Below, piece after piece: positions 1-8,689 of a stretch of DNA of 40,790 nt (position 1 is the first letter of the stretch; each line of letters opens with the position of its first letter). The DNA is from Deltaproteobacteria bacterium (lineage in GTDB: Bacteria > Desulfobacterota > Binatia > UTPRO1). The notes below the pieces were generated by a model. That model saw only the letters and a program-made list of their open reading frames with translations. It was not told the DNA's origin and did not search any database. The stretch spans positions 1 to 40,790 of the forward strand of contig JACQEO010000002.1 of assembly GCA_016200545.1 (NCBI GenBank). The letters are read 5' to 3'. The position numbers and the translations under genes were made by a program.

Positions 1-100
1 ACTCGAGGTAGTCCAGGCAGTCCGCATCGGTCGAGAACCAGGCCAAGAACTCGCCGGTGGATCTTGGGTAGCGCACGCTCGCCAGCGGGGCCGAGGTCAC
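1..100 (-). CDS. IS1595-like transposase, N-terminal part (cut by window edge)
   Basis: The reverse strand encodes about 33 residues from a GTG at 100 to the window edge, including YPRSTGEFLAWFSTDADC followed by LDYLE. From family knowledge, IS1595-group transposases begin with a short 'YPRt..EF.aWF..d.aC..YLe' segment ahead of a CxxC zinc ribbon, and the fragment matches that start. The zinc ribbon and catalytic domain lie outside the window. A second in-frame GTG at 76 is possible, but the 100 start gives the usual N-terminal length. The family call rests on this short segment only. Confidence 0.5.
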   Translation of the reverse strand, partial: MTSAPLASVRYPRSTGEFLAWFSTDADCLDYLE

Positions 101-136
101 CGCCTCATCTTACTCCGCTTAGATGGATACCCCAAA
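1..136 (-). mobile_element. Possible left end of an IS1595-like element
   Basis: Upstream of the transposase start, the reverse strand of about 111-135 reads GGGGTATCCATCTAAGCGGA and continues, which resembles the terminal inverted repeats of IS1595-type elements as I remember them. The other end is outside the window, so neither the inverted repeat nor the target duplication can be checked. The imperfect repeat at 138-184 starts directly beside this presumed end. Confidence 0.3.
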
Positions 137-137
137 T

Positions 138-184
138 GGGCATACTCTCAACCTCGAAGAGGCTTTTCGTGCTTCCTACGATCT
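138..184. repeat. 47-bp intergenic repeat, copy 1
   Basis: This stretch matches 1617-1663 at 40 of 47 positions without gaps. The last 28 bases (157-184) match 27 of 28. A shorter relative lies at 1328-1356. The copies sit at gene boundaries: downstream of the RES toxin gene, upstream of its antitoxin, and beyond the broken gene at 1355-1552. Function unknown. Confidence 0.7.
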
Positions 185-217
185 TCCTACGATCTACGAT
201 CCTTACGATCACGATCC
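176..217. repeat. Short degenerate tandem of TACGATC
   Basis: The heptamer TACGATC and close variants recur about five times in 42 bases, between repeat copy 1 and the stop codon of the RES gene. It looks like slippage of the CCTACGATCT end of the repeat. It is too short and irregular for a CRISPR array. Confidence 0.6.
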
Positions 218-697
218 TCAGCGACGGCGGCGGGAACCTCGTGGCCGCGCACGAAGGAGTCGCCGGTCGAAAGGGTCCGGCGTGGTCGCGATGATACGGA
301 CCCGTCGCATCCTCGGATGTCCAGGGTTCATCAGGTAGTTCCAGGATCCGGGCACGACGGCAGACGGTACGCGCAGGAGCAGTGTCTCTCCGGCGGCGAG
401 CCAGACGTCACCGAGCGCACGCGTGTCGAACTCGCGAATCTGCCAGCCATGGCGCAGGGCGGGCAGGTCGACGTCCATCACGTCGTCGGGTGCGCGGATC
501 TCGACGAGGTGGTACCCCTTCGGATGATCGGAGGTATCGATCTCCAAATGCACCAGAACCTCGAGCACGGCGAGTGCCGGACTCTCGGCGGTGTAGACGA
601 CGCGGCGTCCGCGGGTGTGCCACCGTCCTGAGGCGGACAACCCGCCGGAGCCAGAGAGGGCCGCGTGGCGAGAAACCCGCCACAGGCGCACACTCAC
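218..697 (-). CDS. RES-domain toxin (NAD+-degrading family)
   Basis: This 159-residue protein matches the RES family, toxins that deplete NAD+ in the cytoplasm and are paired with Xre/MbcA/ParS antitoxins. Visible hallmarks are MSVRLWR at the start, GRWHTRGRRVVYTAES (the conserved Arg, Tyr and Glu region, residues about 24-40), the VLEVLVHLE helix, and the C-terminal VPSAVVPGSWNYLMNPGHP. The start is GTG at 697, overlapping the antitoxin stop as GTGA, so the two are translationally coupled with the antitoxin first. The length is normal for the family, although the last 25 residues are very Arg-rich. The full motif set suggests an intact toxin. Confidence 0.85.
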   Translation of the reverse strand: MSVRLWRVSRHAALSGSGGLSASGRWHTRGRRVVYTAESPALAVLEVLVHLEIDTSDHPKGYHLVEIRAPDDVMDVDLPALRHGWQIREFDTRALGDVWLAAGETLLLRVPSAVVPGSWNYLMNPGHPRMRRVRIIATTPDPFDRRLLRARPRGSRRRR

Positions 698-1200
698 GCG
701 ACCATGCCGTGCTCGAGCTGCAGGAGCTTCTCCTCGACGAGGCGCGTGCCCTCCGACGACGTCACCACGTCGATCGGTGTACTGCCCTCGAGGAACCGCT
801 TTGGCTTGCGCAGCCAGTGCAGGGCGCGGTCGCGGTCGCCGAAGGCGCGTTCGGCGAGGGCTGTGATCCGTGCTAGCCGTACCGCCCGATCGGCCTCGTC
901 GGCGCTCAGGTACATTTGGCCGGTGGCTCGGCGATGGGTCAACGTGCGTTGCGGGATGACGATGCGGTAGATCTCGGACGCGAGCAGGCCGTGAGCGCGC
1001 AGCGAGCGCACGACATCGAGGGTGAGGTGTCGGCCCGTCGCCAGCCGAAGGAGATCGGCGGGGCCGGTGACCGCGACCCCGAGTTGCTCCGACAGCCTGC
1101 GAGCGAGCGTCGCGTCGAGCGTGGTCTCAGGCATCGGTCGGCGGGATTGCCGACTCATCGCGACCCGAGAGTTGCCTGGGATGGCAGATTGCTTCGACAT
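694..1200 (-). CDS. Xre/MbcA/ParS-type antitoxin (DUF2384)
   Basis: The C-terminal half shows the DUF2384 toxin-binding domain: a helix containing ALAERAFGDRDRALHWLRKP, then NPxAL-like spacing and the ending STPIDVVTSSEGTRLVEEKL. The central part (VVRSLRAHGLLASEIYRIVIPQRTLTHR) is the Xre-like DNA-binding region. It neutralises the RES toxin encoded immediately downstream with a GTGA overlap, and probably autorepresses. An open frame continues up to 1425, but residues before 1200 look like non-coding translation. ATG 1200 gives 168 residues. ATG 1158 (154 residues) is a real alternative, because an inverted repeat lies only 4 bases upstream of 1200 and no clear Shine-Dalgarno is seen at either. 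Confidence 0.8.
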   Translation of the reverse strand: MSKQSAIPGNSRVAMSRQSRRPMPETTLDATLARRLSEQLGVAVTGPADLLRLATGRHLTLDVVRSLRAHGLLASEIYRIVIPQRTLTHRRATGQMYLSADEADRAVRLARITALAERAFGDRDRALHWLRKPKRFLEGSTPIDVVTSSEGTRLVEEKLLQLEHGMVA

Positions 1201-1203
1201 AGC

Positions 1204-1230
1204 TGGCAAGTTGCCACGGGGATACTCCCG
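1204..1230 (-). promoter_or_regulatory. Possible operator of the RES/antitoxin operon
   Basis: TGGCAA-G-TTGCCA (1204-1216) is a perfect 6-bp inverted repeat. It is followed by the near-palindrome CGGGGATACTCCCG (1217-1230). On the reverse strand TTGACT (1236-1231) could serve as a -35 box, but the matching -10 is poor. Position and symmetry suit autoregulation by the antitoxin. This is inference. Confidence 0.4.
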
Positions 1231-1327
1231 AGTCAACGTTCCTGCGCCCGCATTCTTCTCTTGACCGCGACCGGACGCACGATCGCGATACCCGACGCCC
1301 ATGGAGGCTTCGATGATGCGCCGCCTG

Positions 1328-1356
1328 ACTTTCGTGCTTCGATCCCTACGATCTTC
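1328..1356. repeat. Partial copy of the 47-bp intergenic repeat
   Basis: It shares CTTTCGTGCTTC and CCTACGATCTTC with copy 1, with a few extra bases between the two blocks. It overlaps the stop codon of the broken gene at 1355 and lies upstream of the antitoxin gene. Confidence 0.5.
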
Positions 1357-1552
1357 AGGGCAGGTCGGGGATGAGCCCCCGGCGCCACGCCTCCTCCTGG
1401 ATCTCCAGCGGCATCGTCCGGGCATCCACGATGAGGCCGTCGACCTCGATCATCCAGGCGAGGGGGTTCTCCGCGAGCAGTTCGCGGCGGCAGAACTCCG
1501 GCTCCATCAGCTCTGCGGCCGCGCCGCGAAGCACATGGCCGCCCATCGTCCG
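1355..1552 (-). pseudogene. C-terminal remnant, possibly DUF6398/pRiA4b-associated
   Basis: The reverse strand keeps a well-conserved-looking tail of about 65 residues (TMGGHVLRGAAAEL, then NPLAWMIEVDGLIVDARTMP, then EIQEEAWRRGLIP) ending at a stop at 1355. In my recollection, the phrase 'NPLAWMIEVDGFIVDAR..P.EIQEEA.RRGLIP' closes proteins of the DUF6398 type, often associated with plasmid pRiA4b ORF-3 proteins. The sequence upstream of about 1552 is no longer recognisable, so only the 3' end of the gene survives. It is framed by repeat copies at 1328-1356 and 1617-1663. Confidence 0.4.
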
Positions 1553-1616
1553 CGTTTCTGCCCTCGGCTGGCACGTCGCGCTGTGTTTGGGCATCGAAGG
1601 GCGACAGTCGGATGAC

Positions 1617-1663
1617 GAGCATGCTGTCAACCGACAAGAGGCGTTTCGTGCTTCCTACGATCT
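1617..1663. repeat. 47-bp intergenic repeat, copy 2
   Basis: Partner of 138-184, in the same orientation, 40 of 47 identical and about 1.48 kb away. Together with the partial copy it brackets the toxin-antitoxin pair and the gene remnant. Confidence 0.7.
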
Positions 1664-1719
1664 GAAGGAGACCATGCAACCGCCTCGCCGGCTCCACGAT
1701 CGCGAACCGGAGCTCACGA

Positions 1720-2079
1720 CTATGCGTTGAGTTGGCGAAGCCGAAGAAGAAGCTCCTCGAAACGTCGCTCGATGTCCGCGGCTTCCGCACCGCTGGCTGT
1801 CTTGCGGCGTTCCTGCAGCGACGTGATCTCCGCCGATATCTTCCGACGGGTGGCAGCGCAGTGACAGTTGCGTATCCGCGCGAGACGGGCGAGCACCTTG
1901 GCGTTTTGCTCGGCGAGTCTCGCCCGCTCTGCGTCTAGGAACTGGCTCCGGACCCTCTCGAGGTTGCTTTGGCCAGATGAAGCCGGCTGGAGCGCCACTC
2001 GGGGTGCGCATCCACACGCGACAATCACGAGGGCTAGGAGAGGCAGCCACCAAGAGCGTCGTCGGATCGAGGTATCCAT
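1720..2079 (-). CDS. Small coiled-coil lipoprotein
   Basis: A 119-residue protein with a basic start (MDTSIRRRSW), a hydrophobic stretch (LPLLALVIVAC) and an IVAC lipobox, so residue 23 is probably the lipidated cysteine. The mature part is mainly charged helix (EQNAKVLARLARIRN, then ITSLQERRKTASGAEAADIE) and likely coiled coil, with CHC at about residues 72-74. It starts 18 bases after the stop of the FG-GAP gene on the same strand, so the two may be co-transcribed. I do not recognise a family. It is probably a periplasm-facing envelope protein. Confidence 0.6.
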   Translation of the reverse strand: MDTSIRRRSWWLPLLALVIVACGCAPRVALQPASSGQSNLERVRSQFLDAERARLAEQNAKVLARLARIRNCHCAATRRKISAEITSLQERRKTASGAEAADIERRFEELLLRLRQLNA

Positions 2080-2097
2080 ATCAACGCCCTTTCGTCC

Positions 2098-4408
2098 TTA
2101 GTCGTACGGAACACCGCATGGCCCCGTGACGAACACTTCTCCGAGATACCCAACCGACGTGTCCCACGCGATGTCGGCAGTCGTGAACGGAAAGCCGAAG
2201 ATCCAACTCAGGATCAGACCGGGAGACGATCCGTGTCCGGCGCAGGCCCAGGTCACGCCCAAGTTTGCCGTGCTGGCCCCCTGGACCGCTCCGGTGATCG
2301 GACCAACCGACGCGCCATTGGCGAGCGGCGACCATTCGGGAATGACGTCAGCGCTGGAGAGCACCCACCCGTTCTTCAGCGAAACGGAGTAGGTATCAAC
2401 GTCCGTCGTCGAGTACCAGCCGCATTGATGTTCGCCGTTCATGGCGAATGTGCCTATAAAGAGCGGGCGGCCTATTCCGAGCGAAGTCCCCACACTATCG
2501 CCCTGTCCATTGCAGAAGTTGCGCCAGCCGGCTTGTGAGCAGTTGGCTGTGACGTCCTTCGTTGCGAGCGCCGTCGTATCTCTCTTAGCATGGAACGGCA
2601 CCGGGCAACTGAACGATCTGCCGTCGCTCGTCTTCAGGTTGATTTGAGCGGTCTGATCCACTGCGCCGCAATAGTCCGGAGGAAATTGGACCTTCACGCT
2701 GGTGTCGGTCCATGAATTCGGCTGTACTATGAGGTCCACGTGCCCGCTTGGCGGGAAATTGCCCACGAGCGAGACCGTTCCCGACGTCGCGCCTAGCATC
2801 AGCCCCGAGAGGACGGCGAGCGCTCCCGGCTCCAGCGGATAGTCCGGGCATTCGACGAACCCATTGAAGGCCGGGATACACGCCGCGCTCCAGCGGGCGT
2901 TCAATGGCACATCGCCCTTGGGAACGCCGTGGTCTGAAAACCGCGTGATGGGGTAGTGTGTGTAGTCCATCATGTCCCAGTGAAGCGTGTAGGCTCCGCT
3001 CTTGAGCGGTGCCTGAACCTCGACGTCGAGCGTAACGCTGTCTCCTGGCGGGACGTCGCGCGGCACGAGCGTTTCCCAGACATCAAACTGGTCCGGCATC
3101 GGCCCCCCGCTGATGTCGTACGTGAGCGCGAACCATCCAATAGCAGTATGAAGACCCCCGAGGCTGGGCTTCGTCCACGTCAGCGTTCCCGTGTTCGTGA
3201 CGGTCACGGGAACGTGACACGTCTTTCCGGGACAGCAGTGAATCGCGTTCGATGGGTACTTGGCTCCGTACAGTGGTGGCTTCGAGGTCGGCGGACAAGG
3301 GCAGGTGTTCAGCAGGATCGACACGGTGGTAGCGTTCGCTTTGGCCAAGTCGAGAGCACCGTCGTTGTTGAAGTCGCCGGCCGCCACCGACCTTGCCTCA
3401 CCCGCCGGAAAAGTGATCGCCGCTCCGAAAGTGCCCGAGCCGGTGTTCAGCAGGACCGACACATTATTGGAAAACGCGTCCGATACGGCGACGTCGAGCT
3501 TGCCATCACAATTGAAGTCCCCGGTCACGCCGGAGACGGGTTCAACCGCCGCGTACGCGGTGGCGGATCCGAAACTACCCGTACCCGTTCCCAGCAAGAT
3601 CGACACGGTGCCGTCGCCTAGGTTCGACACGCTCAAGTCGAGCTTACCATCGCCGTTGAAGTCCCCGGTGGCGACCCCGTAAGAAAAGTTTCCGACCGGG
3701 AAATCAGTCGCGGCCCCGAAACTACCGGTACCCGTCCCCAGTACGATTGATACGGTCCCGAGGCTGTTGAGAACTGCCAGATCGAGCTTGCCGTCGCCGT
3801 TGAAGTCGCCAGCCGCGACGGAGTCCGCACCGGTTGACACCGGGAAGTTGGTCGTCGCGCCGAAGCTGCCGGTGCCCGTTCCGAGCAGGATCGATACGGC
3901 CGGGAGGGCCCGACACGGTCACGGCCAAGTCGAGTTTGCCGTCGGCATTGAAATCCCCGACCGCGATCCCGACTGCTGAGTCGGGGGTATGGTATCCCAC
4001 CAGGAAGTTGGTGGCGGCCCCGAAACTGCCTGTCCCCGTGCCCAACAGGACCGACACTTTGTCGGAGCCGGTGTTCGCCGCGGCCAAGTCGAGCTTGCCG
4101 TCGCTGTTGAAGTCCCCGACCGCCACGGCGACGGGAGCACTGACCACCGGGAAATTGGTCGCGGCTCCGAAACTACCCGTACCTGTGCCCAGCAGGATCG
4201 ACACATTGTTGGACCCGAGGTTCGCGACCGCGAGGTCAGACTTGCCGTCGCCGTTGAAGTCCCCAATGGCGACGGAGATAGGTTTGTTTCCCGCCACGAA
4301 ACTGGTCATGGCCGTGAAGGTACTCGTGGCGCAGCCCGCTGCATGGACGAACTTCGGCGCCGCGAGAATCAGCGCTACAGCAATCGCGGCAAGAAGCTGT
4401 CGCTTCAT
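2098..4408 (-). pseudogene. Secreted FG-GAP/VCBS repeat protein, frameshifted
   Basis: From ATG 4408 (Shine-Dalgarno GAGGTGGG) the reading runs through a signal peptide (MKRQLLAAIAVALILAAP, cleavage near AHA/A-type VHAA) and three FG-GAP repeats with the calcium-loop pattern DFNGDGKSDLAV. It then loses frame near 3898. The downstream frame carries on to the TAA at 2098 with four more repeats (DFNGDGKLDLAV, DFNGDGKLDLSV, DFNCDGKLDVAV, DFNNDGALDLAK), an Ig-like region (VPVTVTNTGTLTWTK) resembling NBR1-type domains, and a Cys-containing C-terminal domain I cannot name. The break falls inside a repeat and one extra base (or two missing) would restore the frame. Such proteins are usually exported and bind ligands or surfaces through a beta-propeller. 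Either a true pseudogene or an assembly error. Confidence 0.8.
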
Positions 4409-4448
4409 AGGTCCCACCTCGAGCTGTGGTGGAAAGCTAGACCCGTCG

Positions 4449-4479
4449 TGTATGCGCACGCTTCGGATCGAGATGTCAA
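4449..4479 (-). promoter_or_regulatory. Possible promoter for the FG-GAP gene
   Basis: On the reverse strand a perfect TTGACA (4479-4474) is followed after 19 bases by CATACA (4454-4449), about 40 bases before the start codon at 4408. The spacer is longer than ideal and the -10 is weak. Confidence 0.3.
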
Positions 4480-4495
4480 ATCACGCAGTGCGACC

Positions 4496-5026
4496 TCACT
4501 CGCGCATGAACATGATCAGATCGGTGACCCCGGGATCGTGGCCGAGCTGCGAGAAGAGCGTCGTCGTCTGGCCGCGATGATGCGTCTGGTGATTGAAGAA
4601 GTGGGTCAGCGCCCACCACAGCGGGTGCTCGTACTCGACGCCCTTCGAGATGCGATAGCAAAGGGGCGCGGCGAGGCGCGCGGCGTCGAGCCCGTCGACC
4701 CATGCCTCGATGTGCGCGTCCGTCTTGGCGCGCTCGCGGCGGAGCAGGTCGAAGTCGGCGTAGAGCTCCTGATCCAACGTGCCGCGATACGGAATCAATG
4801 CGCCGTCGCGGTCGCGCGATTCCGCGATCGCGGCGTCGTGCGTGAAGCGGTAGAGCCAGGCGCGATCGGCCAGGAGGACGTGGTTCAGGGTGCCGTGGAC
4901 GGAGCGGAAGAACGCGCCGCGATCCTCACGGCGCGCGGCGTCGGAGAGCGTGGCGGCGAGCGCGTAGAGCTTGTCGTTCATCCACGTGTTGTAACGCGCC
5001 AACACCCGGTACTGCTCGACGATCAC
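4496..5026 (-). CDS. DinB-family protein
   Basis: A 176-residue four-helix-bundle protein of the DinB/YfiT superfamily, usually metal-binding, cytoplasmic and often linked to thiol-dependent transferases. Hallmarks are the N-terminal [16 protein letters not shown], the histidine in [16 protein letters not shown] (about residue 50), and [16 protein letters not shown] near residue 145, which supplies the other metal-ligand histidines. The ending [13 protein letters not shown] is typical. The start is GTG 5026, overlapping the RidA stop as GTGA, so it is translated from the same message. The upstream open frame to 5458 is a shadow of the RidA gene. Confidence 0.85.
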   Translation of the reverse strand: MIVEQYRVLARYNTWMNDKLYALAATLSDAARREDRGAFFRSVHGTLNHVLLADRAWLYRFTHDAAIAESRDRDGALIPYRGTLDQELYADFDLLRRERAKTDAHIEAWVDGLDAARLAAPLCYRISKGVEYEHPLWWALTHFFNHQTHHRGQTTTLFSQLGHDPGVTDLIMFMRE

Positions 5027-5409
5027 GACTCGATCCAGGCGTCGGCCTCGATCTCGACGAGCATCGCCGGATCGATCAGCCGGCGCACCTCGACCATCGC
5101 CGTCGCCGGGCGGATGGTCCCGAAGACCTCGCCGTGCGCCTTCCCGATTTGCTCCCACTGCGCGATGTCGGTGGTGAAGATGCGCGTGCGCACGACGTCT
5201 TCGAGGCGCGCGCCCGCGGACGCCAATCCTGCCTTGATGTTCGCGAGCGCCTGCACCGTCTGACGATACGGATCGCCGGGGCCGACGATGGCGCCGCTCG
5301 CGTCGGTCGCGCTGGTGCCGGAAACCCACACCGCGTTGCCGATGCGCACCGCGCGCGAGTAGCCGACGATCGGCTCCCAGCGGCTTCCGCTCGCAATGTT
5401 CTGCCTCAT
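5023..5409 (-). CDS. RidA/YjgF-family protein
   Basis: A 128-residue RidA-like protein. Family members deaminate reactive enamines/imines or act in catabolic pathways as cytoplasmic trimers. Visible motifs are [19 protein letters not shown] near the start, [17 protein letters not shown], and [20 protein letters not shown] with the conserved region including Arg at about 85. The C-terminus [19 protein letters not shown] carries the usual conserved Glu. The start chosen is ATG 5409, preceded by GAGGGAG at good spacing, and an earlier in-frame ATG at 5433 lacks this. It is coupled to the DinB gene downstream. The subgroup (true RidA or Rid4-7) cannot be settled by eye. Confidence 0.85.
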   Translation of the reverse strand: MRQNIASGSRWEPIVGYSRAVRIGNAVWVSGTSATDASGAIVGPGDPYRQTVQALANIKAGLASAGARLEDVVRTRIFTTDIAQWEQIGKAHGEVFGTIRPATAMVEVRRLIDPAMLVEIEADAWIES

Positions 5410-5525
5410 GGTCGTGCTCCCTCGCGGTTCCATTAGCGGCGACGCCGAGGATCGGCAAGATGACGATGACGTCGCGTCATCCTGCGCCGCTTGTCGGCCG
5501 CGAGGGCGTGTGAGATTTCTTCCGG

Positions 5526-8207
5526 ATGACTCTGCGTGCGGCCGCGCTGCTCGCGCTCATGCTCGCCGCCGCCCCGGTCATCGCCGCACCGTCCCATTAC
5601 ACGATCGACGCGACGCTCGATCCCGGCGCGCGGACGATCGCGGGAACCGTCGAGATCCGTCTCACGAACGCGGGACGGGCGCCGCTCGACGAGATCGGTC
5701 TCGTCCTCTACCCGAATCGCTTCAGCCGTCTCGAGCCGGGTATCAACGACCTCGCCCGGACGTACGTCTATCCGCGGGAAGAGCTGGTGCCCGGCGACAT
5801 GACGCTCGTCGGCGTCGAGCTGCGGCACGGCGACGCGTCGTCGACTGCGCTGGTCGATACGCGGACGGAGGCGATCGCCGGCTGGCCGGGGACGCTGCTG
5901 CGCGTGCGCTTGCCCACGGCGCTGACCAGCGGTGCGACGGCGACGCTGCGCGTCCGCTTCCGGACGCGTCTCCCCGAGCGCTACGGACCGTTCGGGATCA
6001 CGGACGGCACCGTCGTCGCGCTCGCGGGCTGGTACCCGCTCGTCGCCGCGCGCGATGAGCACGGTGCGTGGGAGCCGCCGTCCGCGCCGGAACCGTCCGC
6101 GGTCGACGGCGTGCTGCATGCGCCCGCCGGCTATACGGTCGTCGCCGGCGGATCGATCGGCACCGCCGCCGGTGACGTCGCGGTTCCCCTCGCCGGCGGC
6201 TCCGGCCTCCTCGCGGGTGCGCGCTATCGCCGCCACGAACGCGCCGTCGACGGCGCGAGCCTGGTGTTTCTCGAGTTGCCGGGGCGGCACGCGCGGATGT
6301 TCGGGCCTGGACGGCCGCCGCACGCGACGATCGTGCTCGACGCGCTCGCGGGCATTCTCGAGATGCGTCCGGCGTCGCTCCCGCCCGCGCCGCTCGTCGT
6401 CGCGGAAGCGCCGCTTCGTCTCGAGCTGACCGCGCCGAGCGCGCCCGGCCTCGTGGTCGTCTCCGACCGCATCCTGCGCGTCGACCCGTTGCTCCGCGAC
6501 TTCCACGAACGCGCGCTCGCGACGGCGGTGTACGCCGCCCTCTTGCACGCACGGGTGGCCGCGCGCGAGCGGCCCGCCGACGCGCCGTGGATCACCGAAG
6601 GCGTCGCCACCGCGCTCGCCGATCGCTACCTCGCCGGCGCGCGGCCGCACCATCGCACGGTCTACGACTGGATCGGGCTCTTCAATGTCTTCGCGATCGT
6701 CGATCGCTTCGAGTCGGCGCCGAAGATTCCGTTCGCGCGCACGTTCTTTCCCGAGGCGCGCCACGCCGATGAGCTCCGCGACGGCCTCGAGAGCTTCGCG
6801 CGTGATCGGCCGCCGGGCGGGACCATCTTCACCAAGCTCCGGAACGAGATCGGCGACACCGAATTCGCGGCGACGATCGACGCCTACCTCGCGGGCGAGG
6901 CGCCGCTGCGTACGGTCGCCGCCGAGCGTGCCGGCCGGTCGCTCGATTGGCTCTTCGACGAGTGGACCGTGCCGTATCCTGAGCCGCTCGACTACGCGGT
7001 GCGCGACGCGCGCCTGAACCAAGCGGCCGGCGAAGCGGTCGCGTCCGATGGTGCCGCGGCGCCACGGTACGAGCACCATCTCGTCCTCGAGCGTACGTCC
7101 TCGCGCCCCGTCCGCGAGCCCGTCGACGTCGAGGTGCGCGGTGCCGGTGACCGCCGTGCGCGCCTGGTCTGGGACGACGACGCGCAGCGCGCGGCGTTCG
7201 TCGTCACGACGCCGTGGCCGGCGCGGCAGGTGACGCTCGACCCCGACCGCCGCCTCCTCGAGGACACGCGCGTCGACGATGCCCGGCCGCGACCGTTGCA
7301 GCTCGTCCTCGACAGCGCCGACGTCACCGTCACCTCGAGCGAGTTCGGCATCTCCGGTCTCTTCGTCGCGCGCCGGCGCTACGACTATCGGAAGGACGTC
7401 GGCATGGTGGCGTTCTACTCCGATCGCAGCGTCGGCTTCACGATCGGCCCGCGTGCGCACTTCGGAGCCCCGATCGACGCGACGAGCTACCGACACAATC
7501 TCTACGGCTTCTACACCTTCGCGGGCCTGCGCCGCGCCTTCAACGACGACTCGCGGCCCGAGATCCGTACCGACGGCCAGCTCGGCGGCGTCGGCGTGCG
7601 CTACGATTACAGCGACGAGTTTTGGTACGACAATCCGACCGACACCACGAAGGTTCGCCTCTTCGCCGACCTCTACGACCGCCGCCTCGGGAGCGCGTTC
7701 GACTACGCCGACTGGGGCGTCCGCGCGAGCGTCGTGCGGCCTTTACTGACACCACGCACGCTCGTCGCCGCCGAGCTCATGAACGCCTTCAGCACCCCGA
7801 CCGGCGGCGACCGCGTACCGAACCAGGGCCGCTACAGCCTCGGCGGCGACCTCGCGATCCGCGGCATCCCCGTCAAAGCGCGCCTCGGCGAGAACCTCGC
7901 GCTCGCGCGCTTCGAGATCCGCCAGATGCTCGCGCCCGACCTCGACCTGAGCCTCGCCGACGTGCTGGTGCTGCGCCGCGCGCAGCTCCGGTTCTTCGTC
8001 GACACCGGGCACGTCGAAGACCGCCGCGAGTTGCTCTATCGCCTGCACGACTTCGCGGTCGGCGTCGGCGTCGGCCTGGCGGCATTCTACGACTTCATGG
8101 GGTTCTATCCGGCGGTGGCGTATATCGCGCTCGCACAGCGCGTCGATCGCTTCGACGGCGTCGACAACCGCGTCCAGTTCCTCTTCGGCACCCGCCAGGC
8201 GTTTTAG
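5526..8207 (+). CDS. M1-peptidase-like protein fused to a C-terminal beta-barrel
   Basis: An 893-residue exported protein. Residues 1-21 form a signal peptide ([20 protein letters not shown]). Residues 25-150 resemble the M1 aminopeptidase N-domain ([20 protein letters not shown]). The peptidase core follows, with WITEG at 355-359 matching the M1 zinc-ligand glutamate motif. The expected HExxH is HERAL at 327-331, so the second histidine is missing and the site is probably inactive. From about residue 600 come alternating aromatic strands ([35 protein letters not shown]) like a BamA/surface-antigen-type barrel, ending in Phe. It probably sits in the outer membrane with the peptidase-like part in the periplasm. 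Function unknown. Confidence 0.75.
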   Translation: MTLRAAALLALMLAAAPVIAAPSHYTIDATLDPGARTIAGTVEIRLTNAGRAPLDEIGLVLYPNRFSRLEPGINDLARTYVYPREELVPGDMTLVGVELRHGDASSTALVDTRTEAIAGWPGTLLRVRLPTALTSGATATLRVRFRTRLPERYGPFGITDGTVVALAGWYPLVAARDEHGAWEPPSAPEPSAVDGVLHAPAGYTVVAGGSIGTAAGDVAVPLAGGSGLLAGARYRRHERAVDGASLVFLELPGRHARMFGPGRPPHATIVLDALAGILEMRPASLPPAPLVVAEAPLRLELTAPSAPGLVVVSDRILRVDPLLRDFHERALATAVYAALLHARVAARERPADAPWITEGVATALADRYLAGARPHHRTVYDWIGLFNVFAIVDRFESAPKIPFARTFFPEARHADELRDGLESFARDRPPGGTIFTKLRNEIGDTEFAATIDAYLAGEAPLRTVAAERAGRSLDWLFDEWTVPYPEPLDYAVRDARLNQAAGEAVASDGAAAPRYEHHLVLERTSSRPVREPVDVEVRGAGDRRARLVWDDDAQRAAFVVTTPWPARQVTLDPDRRLLEDTRVDDARPRPLQLVLDSADVTVTSSEFGISGLFVARRRYDYRKDVGMVAFYSDRSVGFTIGPRAHFGAPIDATSYRHNLYGFYTFAGLRRAFNDDSRPEIRTDGQLGGVGVRYDYSDEFWYDNPTDTTKVRLFADLYDRRLGSAFDYADWGVRASVVRPLLTPRTLVAAELMNAFSTPTGGDRVPNQGRYSLGGDLAIRGIPVKARLGENLALARFEIRQMLAPDLDLSLADVLVLRRAQLRFFVDTGHVEDRRELLYRLHDFAVGVGVGLAAFYDFMGFYPAVAYIALAQRVDRFDGVDNRVQFLFGTRQAF

Positions 8208-8295
8208 GCCGAGCGGCGTGCCAACGAGGCTGCGACTTACTGGATGACGGCGGTTCCCGGCAGCGTCGAGTCAACGGTCGTTGAGTGTCGTCGCC

Positions 8296-8676
8296 CTAGG
8301 GCCACTCGGTCGTCCCGACCGGGAAATCCCCGCGCCGTACTGGAACGACGCAGAACGCATGGCGGGACGGCGCTTCCATGACCACGTGTCTGCGAATGCG
8401 TCGCTTCACCCGCGCCCCCAACTTCTCGAGGCGCGCCACCTCCGCCTCCACGTCGTCGGTCTCGATGTCGAAATGCACCGCCCGCTCGTCGCTCGGGACG
8501 CGCTGAAATCCGACGAACACTCCGCCTTTGCCGCCGACCCGTCCCTTCAGCGTCGCGTACCGTTCATCACGCGGCAGCACCGCCTTGCCGAGAGCGGCGC
8601 TCCAGAACTGTCGGCCGCGCGCGAAGTCATCCTCCGCGCAATCGATCACCACGGTGGCCAATCGGCTTCGATGCAT
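8296..8676 (-). CDS. VOC/glyoxalase-like protein
   Basis: A 126-residue protein of the vicinal-oxygen-chelate fold: MHRSRLATVVIDCAEDDF opens the first module (beta strand, then FWSAALG), and RAVHFDIETDDVEAEVARL is the classic start of the second module, ending VVPV near the C-terminus. Family members are metal enzymes (glyoxalase, dioxygenase, resistance protein) or binding proteins, and the substrate cannot be read from the sequence. The ATG at 8676 is preceded by AGGAGGAC at 5-base spacing, while the GTG at 8679 is too close. It is the last gene of a minus-strand run that starts at 12403, 13 bases after the methyltransferase-like gene. Confidence 0.75.
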   Translation of the reverse strand: MHRSRLATVVIDCAEDDFARGRQFWSAALGKAVLPRDERYATLKGRVGGKGGVFVGFQRVPSDERAVHFDIETDDVEAEVARLEKLGARVKRRIRRHVVMEAPSRHAFCVVPVRRGDFPVGTTEWP

Positions 8677-8689
8677 CACGTCCTCCTAC

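Noticed and set aside
176..217. CRISPR-like short repeats
   Set aside because: Seven-base tandem without spacers and no cas genes.
5433..7496. 687-codon open frame on the minus strand
   Set aside because: It is antisense to the M1-like/barrel gene, Arg/Asp/Glu-rich without domains, and an effect of high GC at third codon positions.
8208..8295. Terminator between convergent genes
   Set aside because: No stable stem followed by a T-run on either strand.
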